Shown here: positions 9,224 through 18,774 of the stretch, in pieces
Layout of the letters: each line of letters begins with the position of its first letter
How positions within the stretch are numbered: position 1 is the stretch's first letter
Origin: a virus
IMG/VR virus record: IMGVR_UViG_3300027708_002747
Location: 20,682-84,681 of that record
Strand: one strand, 5' to 3'
Length of the DNA: 64,000 nt
Position numbers and translations under genes: made by a program
Notes under the pieces: generated by a model
What the model saw: only the letters and a program-made list of their open reading frames with translations
Database searches by the model: none
What the model was told of the DNA's origin: nothing

Positions 9224-9800
9224 GATTAATGGTGTTTTAAGGGATACTATTGGTAAGTTTAAAACCACATATGAAAAATTTTTAATAGATAATAACTTAG
9301 AAAATTCTGAATCTGAGAATCCGTTTGAATATAAAATTAGTGAACCAATTGATTCATTAGATTTAACAAATCACTTTTCATTTCAATCAAAAGAAGAATT
9401 TTTTAGTTTTTTATATGAGGAGTTTCCTATGGAAATTTTTGGTCATTCTCCATCAACTGAGTTATCATCACTTAATGATTTAAATGATTTGTATATTAAT
9501 CTAAGAGATAAAGTTGATTTTATTATTATATCAGATGAAATATCAAAATCAAAACCAGCTACTTTATTTTTCTTATCCAAATTTGGTTGTCTTATTGAAA
9601 AAATATTTTTTTATAATGATATAACAAAAAATAAACTATTAGATGAATTAGATTTAATAGTTACTTCTAACCCTGATATTATTATTAATTACAAAGATAA
9701 AGTTGTTAAATATGAGACAACTTATAATAATAAACTTAATTCAAAAGTTTCAATAACAAAACTAAAAGAATTAGAACCAATAATTACTGAAAAACTATAA
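9207..9800 (+). CDS. HAD-like protein with altered catalytic site
   Basis: 197 aa. The N-terminus IGIEINGVLRDT has the layout of HAD motif I (hhhDxDGxhxD), but the nucleophile Asp is Glu6 and the second Asp is Asn8. FIIISDEISKSKPATLFFLSKFG resembles motif II plus the following helix, and LIVTSNPDIIINYKDKVVKYET resembles the C-terminal motif in phage HAD-like proteins that lack normal activity. It may bind a phosphate ligand without phosphatase chemistry. It overlaps phoH by 17 bases, so the two may be translationally coupled. Confidence 0.55.
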   Translation: MKIGIEINGVLRDTIGKFKTTYEKFLIDNNLENSESENPFEYKISEPIDSLDLTNHFSFQSKEEFFSFLYEEFPMEIFGHSPSTELSSLNDLNDLYINLRDKVDFIIISDEISKSKPATLFFLSKFGCLIEKIFFYNDITKNKLLDELDLIVTSNPDIIINYKDKVVKYETTYNNKLNSKVSITKLKELEPIITEKL

Positions 9801-10066
9801 TGTTACCCATTTTAAATGAAAATTATTATATTGATTTAGAAGAAATTAATTCTTTAATCAATATTGAGCCGACTGAACCAATATCAGGTGAAACAGGTCA
9901 ACATATTAGTGTTGTTCAGTACGAACTCATTAAAATAATGATAGAAGTCATTATGAGTGAACAAGAAGAAGTTGATGAAAAATTGGGCGCAAAATCTCAA
10001 TTATCAATCCCATTCAAATTGGCATTTAATACACTATTAAATAATAAAACTATAAAAAAATACTAA
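9800..10066 (+). CDS. Small hypothetical protein
   Basis: 88 aa, not recognised. Acidic, without membrane segments or Cys pairs; a helical C-terminal half (QYELIKIMIEVIMSEQEEVDE) is visible. It overlaps the preceding HAD-like gene by one base (TAATG) and precedes a glycosyltransferase by three bases, so it is co-transcribed with both. Confidence 0.65.
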   Translation: MLPILNENYYIDLEEINSLINIEPTEPISGETGQHISVVQYELIKIMIEVIMSEQEEVDEKLGAKSQLSIPFKLAFNTLLNNKTIKKY

Positions 10067-10069
10067 AAT

Positions 10070-11128
10070 ATGGAAGATAGAATTTTAAAGATTGGAGAAT
10101 CAATCTCAAATCTAAAAAACAAAAAAAATAAAATATATTTTTTTGTACAAGACACTAAAGGTAATGCTAAAGCGTCCGTAAGGTACATTTATCAAATGGC
10201 AAATGCTTTACTTAAGGAAGGATATAACCCGATTATTTTACATGAAAAACCTGATTATTTTGGTGTTTCTAGTTGGTTAGGTGAACAATATTCTAATTTA
10301 CCTCACCAATCAATTGAGGGTCAAAACTTACAAGTGGCACCTGAAGACTTTATTATTATTCCCGAAATTTTCGGTTATGTAATGTCACAATTAACGAATG
10401 TTAAATGTACAAAAATTGTGTTATCACAAGCGTACGACCAAATTTTTGAGACATTACAACCAGGTCAATCATGGACACAATTTGGGTTTACAAAATGTAT
10501 TACAACTTCAGACACTCAAAAAAAATATATTTCACAGTACATTAAAAATGTCTCAACCGAAATTATTGAACCTGTGACTTCTGAGATTTTTCAAAAATCA
10601 AAGTATCCTGCAAAACCAATTATTGCAATCTCCTCAAGAGAACAAAGAGATGCTATCAATGTGATTAAATCATTTTATCAAAGATATCCTCAATTTAGAT
10701 GGATTACTTTCAGAGATATGAGAGGATTAAGTGAGGAAGAATTTGCTAACACATTAAAAGATTGTATGTTATCTGTTTGGGATGATAGAACAAGTGCGTT
10801 TGGTACATTCCCATTAGAGTCCATGAAGTGTGGAGTACCTGTAATTGGTGTTATACCAAAGATGGTACCTGAATGGATGAATGAAGATAATGGAATTTGG
10901 ATACAAGACGAATTAAATTTAGTCAACTTTATTGGTGAGTATATTCAAAATTGGTTAGAAGATAATATCTCAGAAGAGATATATAATGGAATGGAAAAAT
11001 GTTCGTTAAAATATAGTGATGTTAATAATTTTGAAAATAAAATTATTTCATTATTTGACGAATATACCAAATCAAAATTAAACGTTTTTGAAACCGAATA
11101 CAATAAATTACAACTTATAGAACAATAA
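10070..11128 (+). CDS. GT-B glycosyltransferase (GT4-like)
   Basis: 352 aa. The N-terminal domain begins with IYFFVQDTKGNAKASVRYIYQMANALLKEGYNPIIL, split here by the usual glycine-rich loop; VLSQAYDQIFE and CITTSDTQKKYI mark the end of domain one. The C-terminal domain has the GT4 donor-binding signature AFGTFPLESMKCGVPVIG (E-x7-E type) and a helical tail. Such enzymes use activated sugars such as GDP- or UDP-hexoses. It belongs to the same rightward operon as PhoH and the sigma factor. Confidence 0.72.
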   Translation: MEDRILKIGESISNLKNKKNKIYFFVQDTKGNAKASVRYIYQMANALLKEGYNPIILHEKPDYFGVSSWLGEQYSNLPHQSIEGQNLQVAPEDFIIIPEIFGYVMSQLTNVKCTKIVLSQAYDQIFETLQPGQSWTQFGFTKCITTSDTQKKYISQYIKNVSTEIIEPVTSEIFQKSKYPAKPIIAISSREQRDAINVIKSFYQRYPQFRWITFRDMRGLSEEEFANTLKDCMLSVWDDRTSAFGTFPLESMKCGVPVIGVIPKMVPEWMNEDNGIWIQDELNLVNFIGEYIQNWLEDNISEEIYNGMEKCSLKYSDVNNFENKIISLFDEYTKSKLNVFETEYNKLQLIEQ

Positions 11129-11132
11129 AATT

Positions 11133-11939
11133 ATGGAGAATATTTTAGATTTAAGCGTCATCTTACCAATTAAAACAAATTTAGTTAAAGATTTTGTAGA
11201 ACTTTTTAGTAAATCGATTGAATCAATTCAATTACAACCTATTAAACCTAAAGAATTAATAATTGTTCACTCAGGTGAAGAAAATTTAATTGATTTTTTA
11301 GAATCATATGATTTTGGAGATTTAAATGTTAGAAAAATTAAATTTGAAGAGGAGCCTAATTTTTCGTCTCAAGTTAATTTAGGTATTGAAAAATCAAATA
11401 CTAAATGGGTTAGTATCTTAGAATTTGATGATGAGTATGCCAAAATTTGGTTTAAAAATGTTAAATCATATATTGAAGTTTATCCTGACGTAGATGCATT
11501 TCTACCAATAGTGGTTGATGTTGATAACAAAATGGTATTTGCAGGATTTACTAATGAGGCAACATTTGCAGCCAATTTTAGTCAAGAAATGGGTTACCTA
11601 ACAAATGAAACATTATTAAATTATCAAAATTTCCAAACCTCAGGTATGGTATTTAAGAAATTGATTGTTGAGGATTTTGGAGGATTTAAACCAAGTTTTA
11701 AATTAACATTCCCTTATGAATTTTTATTGAGAATGACTTATAACTCGGCAAAAATTATGACAATTCCTAAAATTGGTTACAAACATATGAACCTTAGAGA
11801 AGGGTCATTATTTTGGGAATACAAAAATGGTGAAAATAAAGTTGGGGAAAGTGAAGTTCAGTTTTGGGTATCTTTGGCAAAAAAAGAGTATTTCTTTTCT
11901 ACCGACAGGAACATAAAATATTCTCAAGAAAATGCTTGA
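11133..11939 (+). CDS. Family 2 glycosyltransferase-like protein
   Basis: 268 aa with a GT2-like order: LSVILPIK at the N-terminus, ELIIVHSGEE, NLGIEKSNTKWVSILEFDDEY (EFDDE as the metal site) and a late QTSGMVFKK then GFKPSFKLTFPYEFLLRM acceptor helix. The first acidic site is replaced by HSGEE, so donor binding may be unusual. Its stop TGA shares a base with the ATG of the sigma factor gene. Confidence 0.68.
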   Translation: MENILDLSVILPIKTNLVKDFVELFSKSIESIQLQPIKPKELIIVHSGEENLIDFLESYDFGDLNVRKIKFEEEPNFSSQVNLGIEKSNTKWVSILEFDDEYAKIWFKNVKSYIEVYPDVDAFLPIVVDVDNKMVFAGFTNEATFAANFSQEMGYLTNETLLNYQNFQTSGMVFKKLIVEDFGGFKPSFKLTFPYEFLLRMTYNSAKIMTIPKIGYKHMNLREGSLFWEYKNGENKVGESEVQFWVSLAKKEYFFSTDRNIKYSQENA

Positions 11940-12676
11940 TGACTATAAGTTCAAGTACTGAGATGATTGAAGTTTCTAAAAAAAAGAAACCAACCACTGA
12001 AAATTATTTTGACATAAGAGAAGAAAATGCGGTTAGAATGTTTCTAACCGCATCTACTTTTGATGAAAAAAACAAAATATATAACGACTTTTTGAGACAT
12101 CCTTTAGATAAAATGATATCCTCAATTATTCGAAGATATAAGTTGTATAGAAAAGACATGGATTTTATCGATATCCATACTGATACACATTCTTTTTTGA
12201 TGACAAAAATTGACAAATTTAGTCCCTCAAAAGAAAAAAAAGCATATTCTTATTTTGGTACAATCTGTAAAAACTATTTAATGGGACAGATTTTAAAAGA
12301 CCAAAAAGAAATGAATCGAAAAGTGTCTTATGAAGACATATCAGGTGATTTAGAAAATAGAGCTGAAATGGTTTATTACTTGGATGTTGAACCGGATGTT
12401 GAAGTAAATGTTATACCAATTTTAAAATCATACATTAAAAATGTTTTAGAAGAAAATGATTTAAATGAAAATGAAATAAAATTGGGTATTGCGTTAATTG
12501 AAGTATTAGATAATTACGAAACAATATTTCCGGCAAGCGATAATAATAAGTTTAACAAAAATGTAATTCTTTTGTCTTTAAGAGAAATGACGAATCTTTC
12601 AACTAAAGAAATAAGAGCTTCCATGAAAAAATATAAAAAAATATATTTAGGTCTTATAGAAATCAAACCAGATTAA
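11939..12676 (+). CDS. Late sigma factor-like protein (T4 gp55-like)
   Basis: 245 aa from the ATG that overlaps the previous TGA; an upstream in-frame ATG at 11864 lies deep in the neighbouring gene and is less likely. The middle contains a region-2-like helix set (MISSIIRRYKLYRKDMDF, then FSPSKEKKAYSYFGTICKNYLMGQILKD) typical of the short sigma factors of T4-like phages, which hold the core-binding part of sigma-70 and read an AT-rich -10 box. The C-terminal half (LREMTNLSTKEIRASMKKYKKIY) resembles an HTH. It is the best candidate for the factor that reads the TATTTAT boxes described in the findings. Confidence 0.68.
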   Translation: MTISSSTEMIEVSKKKKPTTENYFDIREENAVRMFLTASTFDEKNKIYNDFLRHPLDKMISSIIRRYKLYRKDMDFIDIHTDTHSFLMTKIDKFSPSKEKKAYSYFGTICKNYLMGQILKDQKEMNRKVSYEDISGDLENRAEMVYYLDVEPDVEVNVIPILKSYIKNVLEENDLNENEIKLGIALIEVLDNYETIFPASDNNKFNKNVILLSLREMTNLSTKEIRASMKKYKKIYLGLIEIKPD

Positions 12677-12702
12677 TTTTTTTTTAAAAACTATTTATTG
12701 GT

Positions 12703-13065
12703 ATGACTAAACCAAAGAAAAAACAAATTAATTTTACTAAAGACTCAATCCTTGTTTTAATGCAGGAAATTTATAATGAGTTGGTTGAGCAACGTTCAAC
12801 TGCAATCAGAATCCAAAATAAAATGGTTTCTATGATGAAGGAACCTGAAGACATGACTCTAATTGGGCCTGTTATCGAAAAACAACAGAAAATAATCAAC
12901 GACTGTGTTGATAAAAAATTACAACTTTCAAAATTACAATCAGGTATTTGGGAAAAACAAAGTTCAAAAGAAGATTCATTTGATATCTCAAATATGGATG
13001 ATGATGTTTTACAAGGTTTATTAGATAAAGATATAAATTCTGATAATCAAAAATTTAGTTTGTAA
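12703..13065 (+). CDS. Hypothetical protein, helical
   Basis: 120 aa, not recognised. Mostly helical with basic N-terminus (TKPKKKQINFTKDS) and acidic C-terminus. It starts a new rightward block: a TATTTAT box is at 12692-12698, four bases before the ATG, behind a T-run. Its last base overlaps the first of the large structural gene that follows, so it may belong to virion assembly. Confidence 0.65.
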   Translation: MTKPKKKQINFTKDSILVLMQEIYNELVEQRSTAIRIQNKMVSMMKEPEDMTLIGPVIEKQQKIINDCVDKKLQLSKLQSGIWEKQSSKEDSFDISNMDDDVLQGLLDKDINSDNQKFSL

Positions 13066-14987
13066 TGGCAATTAGTATTGAGGAAGGTTTTGAACAAAGT
13101 AAGAATAAACTTAAAGTTTATAAAACTTTTGTGCAATCAAAAGCTGAAATTAAAAAACAAAAACTCAAAAACAAACTTGACGAAAAAAAACTTGCAAGAC
13201 AACAAAAATCATTAGAAAGAGCAAAAAAAAACCAAGAAAGAAAAGAAAAAGCTCAATCAAGTTATGACCAACTTATTGATATTTTACAAATGGCCAAAGG
13301 TGCCGCAAAGCCAAAAGATAATTATATTACAAAACTTTTAATTAAAGTTGCTAAAGATATTAAACCAAAAATCTCTGAAATAGTTTCAGAAGAAATGTTA
13401 AAATCTTTAAATTGTTCTGAAGAAAGTACCTACAACAATGATGTAATATATATTAAAGTCAGTACTTTAGATTTAGGAAAAATATTACTTATAAATCCAA
13501 CAGATACCTGGGGGAAATGTATATATGAACGAAATCCTTATGACGGTGTGTCAAATTTAAAATCAACAAATCAACTTTTATATTATTTAATCCAAACACC
13601 TAACTCTCTTTCTCAGGGTGGTATTAACGGTATTACCAATCCTGTTAATACTCAATATAAAGGATTAAGTGGACAAAATCTTTTTGATATACAATTTGTA
13701 ACGTCAGATGGTAATGGTACTCCAGGTCAATATTATAAAATTACATTAGCAAATCGAGCATTACAATTAAATCGAGTTTCTGACTTTATTGTTGATTATT
13801 TTAAAACTAACTCATTATTAGATTTAAGATTTTTATTAACAACTTTAATTGATATTGTTTTAGGTAGTGTATCGGCAGATTTAAAGTTCGGAGATAACCA
13901 ACTAGACGACTCAACAAAATTTGGTTTAATAATACAAAGGATATTAGGTCAATGTCAGGATTATAATGTTGAAATTGATGTTGGGGGTCAAGCAAAATAC
14001 CCGGAAGTTGACAATTCCACAGATACTATTTTTGAAATGGAATCTAATGATTTGAGTTTTATAAATGAAAGAGTCCAATCGATTAAATCAGGTATTAGAG
14101 AATTTGTTGATTGTGGAAACATTGCATTACCAATATCAGGTACAAATTATTTATCGGACAATATTAATCAAGTAGGTGATAATGGAGAAAATTTTGAAAA
14201 TGAAATTAATAACATTATAACTAATTTAGTTAACGACCCAAGGTGGGTTGCTAATTTTCCATTCCCTGATGATTTATCATTAAGTATAAATAAAGATTTA
14301 ATACAACAATTACCGTTAGCAATAATTAAATCTATTTTAACACCAAAAGTATTATTACCATATGTTATTATGGCAAAAGCTGTAAATAATATGTTTAATG
14401 ATTCTATCGAGGGTTATAATAATTTTTTAAGAAATAATAGAGCGTTAATTGATGGGATTACAAGTAGAATAATTGCATTATTTTTAGAAGCTTTATTAAT
14501 TGAAATTAAAAAGATTGTTATTGCTCTGGCTAAAACAATTGTTCAAGACATGACTGGTGAAAAAAAGGCAACAATTGCAAGAGTTATAAATAATATTGTT
14601 TCATTATCTGTTTTTATTGCTCAAACAATTAATGATTTTAGAGAATGTAGAAGTTTAGTAGACACGTTATTAAGATTATTCCAACTAAGAATTCCACTAC
14701 CAAAACAAATCACACCGACACCAATTTTAGCATTATCTGACATATTAGATGGAGCGTCAACTAATAGAGCTTATATGAATCATTTAGAGTTTTTACAAAG
14801 TTTAGGATTACCAACAGGACCAAATCCTAATGGAACTCCAATGTATTCAAATATGGAAGGATTCTCAATAATGCAAGGATTAAATAAAGAAAAGGAAGAG
14901 AATGGTAAAACAGAAATGTTTATCAAACCAATACCTATCGCAGGATACGCAACCAGCCCAGTCAGAGTTACAGGAAAATACTTTTAA
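13065..14987 (+). CDS. Large putative virion structural protein
   Basis: 640 aa. Residues about 28-70 form a highly charged Lys/Arg/Glu/Gln coiled coil. The rest is mixed alpha/beta with two hydrophobic helical stretches around residues 425-445 and 465-500 (ALFLEALLIEIKKIVIALAK), which could be buried or membrane-contacting. The C-terminus is Pro/Gly-rich. No family recognised. It is followed within one base by a small protein and then by the OB-fold baseplate protein, so a baseplate or tail role is inferred from context only. Confidence 0.6.
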   Translation: MAISIEEGFEQSKNKLKVYKTFVQSKAEIKKQKLKNKLDEKKLARQQKSLERAKKNQERKEKAQSSYDQLIDILQMAKGAAKPKDNYITKLLIKVAKDIKPKISEIVSEEMLKSLNCSEESTYNNDVIYIKVSTLDLGKILLINPTDTWGKCIYERNPYDGVSNLKSTNQLLYYLIQTPNSLSQGGINGITNPVNTQYKGLSGQNLFDIQFVTSDGNGTPGQYYKITLANRALQLNRVSDFIVDYFKTNSLLDLRFLLTTLIDIVLGSVSADLKFGDNQLDDSTKFGLIIQRILGQCQDYNVEIDVGGQAKYPEVDNSTDTIFEMESNDLSFINERVQSIKSGIREFVDCGNIALPISGTNYLSDNINQVGDNGENFENEINNIITNLVNDPRWVANFPFPDDLSLSINKDLIQQLPLAIIKSILTPKVLLPYVIMAKAVNNMFNDSIEGYNNFLRNNRALIDGITSRIIALFLEALLIEIKKIVIALAKTIVQDMTGEKKATIARVINNIVSLSVFIAQTINDFRECRSLVDTLLRLFQLRIPLPKQITPTPILALSDILDGASTNRAYMNHLEFLQSLGLPTGPNPNGTPMYSNMEGFSIMQGLNKEKEENGKTEMFIKPIPIAGYATSPVRVTGKYF

Positions 14988-14988
14988 T

Positions 14989-15186
14989 ATGGACCAAAAA
15001 ATATTTAATATAATAAAAGAACATAAGGATAGACCAAATAGAGATTTGGAAACTGCCATGAACTATCTAAATGAAGAATTTGAAAAAACTAAAGATTTAA
15101 TAGTTAAATTATCTAAACATTTAGATAATGTTGAATTTAACTATAATAAAGTGTTAAAAGAACACGAATCTCGTAAAAAATCATGA
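14989..15186 (+). CDS. Small helical hypothetical protein
   Basis: 65 aa from the ATG at 14989, right after the preceding stop; an upstream in-frame ATG at 14902 would overlap the large gene. It is almost entirely predicted coiled coil (heptad-like from residue 18 on). It overlaps the next start by four bases. Its location between two putative tail genes suggests a small assembly factor. Confidence 0.6.
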   Translation: MDQKIFNIIKEHKDRPNRDLETAMNYLNEEFEKTKDLIVKLSKHLDNVEFNYNKVLKEHESRKKS

Positions 15187-16745
15187 TTAAAAAAATAATA
15201 TACGGTGGTAGAGTAATTGCCAACAATGACCCATGGATGATTGGACGTATTAGAATTCATCCTGATGATGAGGTTATTCAACAAATTTTAAATTCCATAA
15301 AAGGACAATATAATTCACAAGGAGTTTCAATACTAAATGATAATCAAAGTGATATTCGAGATGTTTTCCAATTTACATCTAAAGACCCATTTGTTTATTT
15401 ACCTTTATTACCTATAAATCTTTCAATTTTACCTGAAATAAATGAGTATGTTAATATCATTTATTCTAATAAAGAAGAAAATACAGGTAGAAAAAACCAA
15501 TATTATGTTGCGAGTACTAAAAGTACTGTTATGAATATTGCGTATGAACAAAATTCTGCAACAAAATCAATTTTAGCTGAAGGGTCGAATATTGCCCAAA
15601 ACTTATCAATTAAAAACTACGATGGTACATACCCAAACACAAAATCTAAAGGTGTTTTTGCGGAACCTCAAGATATTGGTATTTACTCAAAAGGAAGGTC
15701 TGATATTATTTTAAAAGATGGTGAGGTTTTAATTAGAGCCGTAAAAACAACATCACTTGAACAAACACAAAGACCTCAGGTTAATCAAAAAAGAACTTTT
15801 TTACAATTATCGTATTTTGATAAAAAATTAACTTACTTACCTGAAAAAACTATTCAAGTACCATTTTTGGTTGATAATAATGTAAAAAAATTATTAGAGT
15901 ATGATGTTATTAACATTAATAACTCAACACAGGGAAATTACACTGGTAGTATAACAATTTATAATTTACCACCTATTGATTTAACAAAAGTTTCAGTATT
16001 CAACCAAGATACATCATTACCCTCGACTGTAACAACACCGGCTTATATTGACGAATTTATTAATTTATCCGAAGAAGAATTAGTATTAAGAATTAATGAT
16101 GCGATTGGTGGATTAAATAGAGGTAAAGTTGAGGGGTATAATAAACCTGATTATTTTGCAACTGATGGTGAAAGATTTCCATTTTATTATAGACCCGGTG
16201 TTAATTTAAAAACTGCGTTACAAAACCCAATAGTGTCGGCTAGTTATATAAACGCTGCTTCAATAACTAATAAAATTAAATTTGTCGGGTCAACATTGAA
16301 TAAAGGTTATGATTTAGTATCTGAACAAAATAGAACTGGAAGGATAACTGACTACTCCAAAATTAAAACACAGGATATCCAAGTTTCACCTATACAAGAA
16401 GGTTATGCGGTTTTAGGTGGTGATAATCTTTATTTATTATCTCACAATTCGTTTATACCCGGAAAACAAAAATTAAATCTTGGTGATGATACTGTTTATG
16501 GTATTCCTGTTGATGAATTATCATTAAACTACATTAAAAATACTTCAGGGATTGTTAGAGGTGACCAATTAAAAGAACTTTTAAATTTAATAATACAGTT
16601 TTTAACTGACCATACACACCCTTGGCACAACTTACCTCCTGACGAACAACCTTTTAGTGGTAAAGGAATATCTAAATCATTAATAACTTCAGAGATGGCA
16701 TTATTCGATTCTAAAGTAATTAATCAAAATATTAGAACGAATTGA
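15183..16745 (+). CDS. Baseplate OB-fold protein (gp5/VgrG-like)
   Basis: 520 aa. The N-terminus IIYGGRVIANNDPWMIGRIRI is the start of a gp5/VgrG-type OB-fold, followed by FVYLPLLPINLSILPEINEYVNIIY, a usual second part. Later blocks (QEGYAVLGGDNLYLLSHNS, QLKELLNLIIQFLTDHTHPWHN) resemble the T4-like baseplate proteins of marine phages, where a His-rich loop may bind a metal. It is probably part of the central hub or an adjacent wedge element. No lysozyme domain is seen in it. Confidence 0.65.
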   Translation: MIKKIIYGGRVIANNDPWMIGRIRIHPDDEVIQQILNSIKGQYNSQGVSILNDNQSDIRDVFQFTSKDPFVYLPLLPINLSILPEINEYVNIIYSNKEENTGRKNQYYVASTKSTVMNIAYEQNSATKSILAEGSNIAQNLSIKNYDGTYPNTKSKGVFAEPQDIGIYSKGRSDIILKDGEVLIRAVKTTSLEQTQRPQVNQKRTFLQLSYFDKKLTYLPEKTIQVPFLVDNNVKKLLEYDVININNSTQGNYTGSITIYNLPPIDLTKVSVFNQDTSLPSTVTTPAYIDEFINLSEEELVLRINDAIGGLNRGKVEGYNKPDYFATDGERFPFYYRPGVNLKTALQNPIVSASYINAASITNKIKFVGSTLNKGYDLVSEQNRTGRITDYSKIKTQDIQVSPIQEGYAVLGGDNLYLLSHNSFIPGKQKLNLGDDTVYGIPVDELSLNYIKNTSGIVRGDQLKELLNLIIQFLTDHTHPWHNLPPDEQPFSGKGISKSLITSEMALFDSKVINQNIRTN

Positions 16746-16764
16746 TATTTATTGAAAAAAGATA

Positions 16765-18258
16765 ATGTCAATTCATCGTTCATATTTTAATAGAAACAAT
16801 ACAATTCAATATAACAGTTTCACAAACACTGGTAAATCACCATGGACTGAACTGTATTTTGGGTCAGCAAACGATTCTATAAGTCCATCAGGATTTAGTC
16901 GTTTTATATTTGATTTAGATTTGAGTTCATTAACTCAAAAGTTTTCTAATAAAACAATCTCAACAGGTTGTACAGGATTTTCAGGTATAACTCATACTTT
17001 AAGAATGACAAATACTTCGTCATTTGATAATGAGTTATTAAATGATACTACATCAATAGGTCGAAGAAGAGCCACCTCGTTTGATTTAATTTTATTTAGA
17101 ATACCATTAACTTCAGGTACTACAGGTAACCCACAACCTTGGGATGAAGGCGTTGGGTATGATTACTATAATGTAACAAAAACTTTAAATACATCTAACG
17201 GATTATTAACACCAATTGCCTTACCACAAGATAAGTCATCTTCCCAAAGGCCATCTAATTGGTTTCAAACTACAACATTAAGTGGATGGAGCACTAATGG
17301 AATATATAATAATACCAATGGTGGTAATGTTAATTATTCAGATTTAATTATTGTCGATACTCAACACTTTGAATTTGGTAATGAAGATATTGAGTTTAAT
17401 ATGACAAATGAAATTAATCAATACCTTACAGGTTCCACATCAGGATTTACAGGATGGGGTATTGCTTATTTACCTCAGTTAGAAAATTTGACAGGGTTAA
17501 CTGAAAATTATTCTGTTGGATTTTTTACAAGACACACACAAACATTTTATGACCCGTTTTTAGAAACAAACTATGATGATTTAGTCCAAGATGACAGAAA
17601 CTCTTTTTATTCTAATAAAAGTAATAGTTTATATCTTTATACTTACATTGATGGTGACCCAATTACGTTAGATAATTTACCAATAGTCACCATTGAAAAT
17701 AATAATGGCAATGTTGTTGGGGTCTATACATCTTGTACTAAAACTCAAGGTGTTTATGAAATAACTACTACATCAATGACTGCAACAACACCTTGTATGT
17801 TTACAGATACTTGGTCTAACTTATCATATAATAACGTTTCAATACCAAATGTTGTAAACGATTTAACATTACTACCGTATAAATTTGGATTTTCTTTGTC
17901 TCCAAATAGTAAAGAACCTGAATTATACGGTTTTGACTTTTATGGTATTAAACAAGATGAAAAAGTTTTAAATACAGATATTCGTAGAGTTGGTGTTGTA
18001 ATTAAAAAAGCATATACCTCATCACAGATATTAACACCTGTAAGTTCTTATTATAGAGTTTATGTTATGGAAGGAACAACAGAAGTTCAAGTTCAAGATT
18101 GGACACAAGTTAATAGAAGTTCCAATGAATATTATTTTGTGTTTGATACGAGAGATAAAATACCTAATGAATATAATATTGATATTAAAGTTTATTCTTC
18201 GGGAGAAGTTAATACTTATAAAAAAACACTAACATTCCAAATAGTCGACAAAAAATGA
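16765..18258 (+). CDS. Putative beta-rich virion/tail protein
   Basis: 497 aa, Ser/Thr/Asn-rich and beta-rich. The first 230 residues (SPSGFSRFIFDLDLSSL, then alternating strands) are like DNRLRE-type jelly-roll carbohydrate-binding modules, and the last 100 residues form an Ig-like region. A TATTTAT box lies at 16746-16752, 12 bases upstream. It follows the baseplate gene, so a tail-surface or fibre-attachment part is likely; no close family is recognised. Confidence 0.55.
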   Translation: MSIHRSYFNRNNTIQYNSFTNTGKSPWTELYFGSANDSISPSGFSRFIFDLDLSSLTQKFSNKTISTGCTGFSGITHTLRMTNTSSFDNELLNDTTSIGRRRATSFDLILFRIPLTSGTTGNPQPWDEGVGYDYYNVTKTLNTSNGLLTPIALPQDKSSSQRPSNWFQTTTLSGWSTNGIYNNTNGGNVNYSDLIIVDTQHFEFGNEDIEFNMTNEINQYLTGSTSGFTGWGIAYLPQLENLTGLTENYSVGFFTRHTQTFYDPFLETNYDDLVQDDRNSFYSNKSNSLYLYTYIDGDPITLDNLPIVTIENNNGNVVGVYTSCTKTQGVYEITTTSMTATTPCMFTDTWSNLSYNNVSIPNVVNDLTLLPYKFGFSLSPNSKEPELYGFDFYGIKQDEKVLNTDIRRVGVVIKKAYTSSQILTPVSSYYRVYVMEGTTEVQVQDWTQVNRSSNEYYFVFDTRDKIPNEYNIDIKVYSSGEVNTYKKTLTFQIVDKK

Positions 18259-18773
18259 AAAAAATAACACTAAAAGAAAACGAATACATTAAGTTATTAA
18301 AATTTGTTTTATCCGAAGTTTTACAACCAGGTGAAGATAAAATCGATATGATTTTAGATAAAATTAGTCAATCAGGTATGGAATCAATCACTCCTGAAGA
18401 AAAAGAAACTCTTGAAAAATTTACTAAAGGTATTTCAATAGAAGATGAGTCATCATCTAAAGATGATTTTATGGTTAAATCAGGTGGTTTTTGGTCTTTT
18501 GAATTCCCAGGTATGCCGTCATTTAAATTTAGATATGAGTCAACTCAAGATACTGAAGATGAAAAAATACATACAGGATATTTAACAGTTGATAATAGTG
18601 ATTACTACGGTGAAATTTATTGTGATACTGAAGGTAATTTTCAAACTTGTATGTTTGAAAATACGACTGAAGGAACTAATGTATTTGAAGATTATGAAGG
18701 TATTGAACACGATATTGAAGTGTTTTTAGATGTAGTCTGTAATGACCTAAAAGAAGATGATATGATTGCGTAA
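18255..18773 (+). CDS. Hypothetical protein with capsid-targeting-like leader
   Basis: 172 aa, acidic. The start MKKITLKE/N and the following VLSE/V give two (I/L)-x-E sites within 22 residues, like the leaders described in the findings. The C-terminal part (residues 75-170) looks like a compact beta domain (GFWSFEFPGMPSFKFRYES). It overlaps the previous stop and leads directly into another leader-bearing gene. Confidence 0.6.
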   Translation: MKKITLKENEYIKLLKFVLSEVLQPGEDKIDMILDKISQSGMESITPEEKETLEKFTKGISIEDESSSKDDFMVKSGGFWSFEFPGMPSFKFRYESTQDTEDEKIHTGYLTVDNSDYYGEIYCDTEGNFQTCMFENTTEGTNVFEDYEGIEHDIEVFLDVVCNDLKEDDMIA

Positions 18774-18774
18774 T

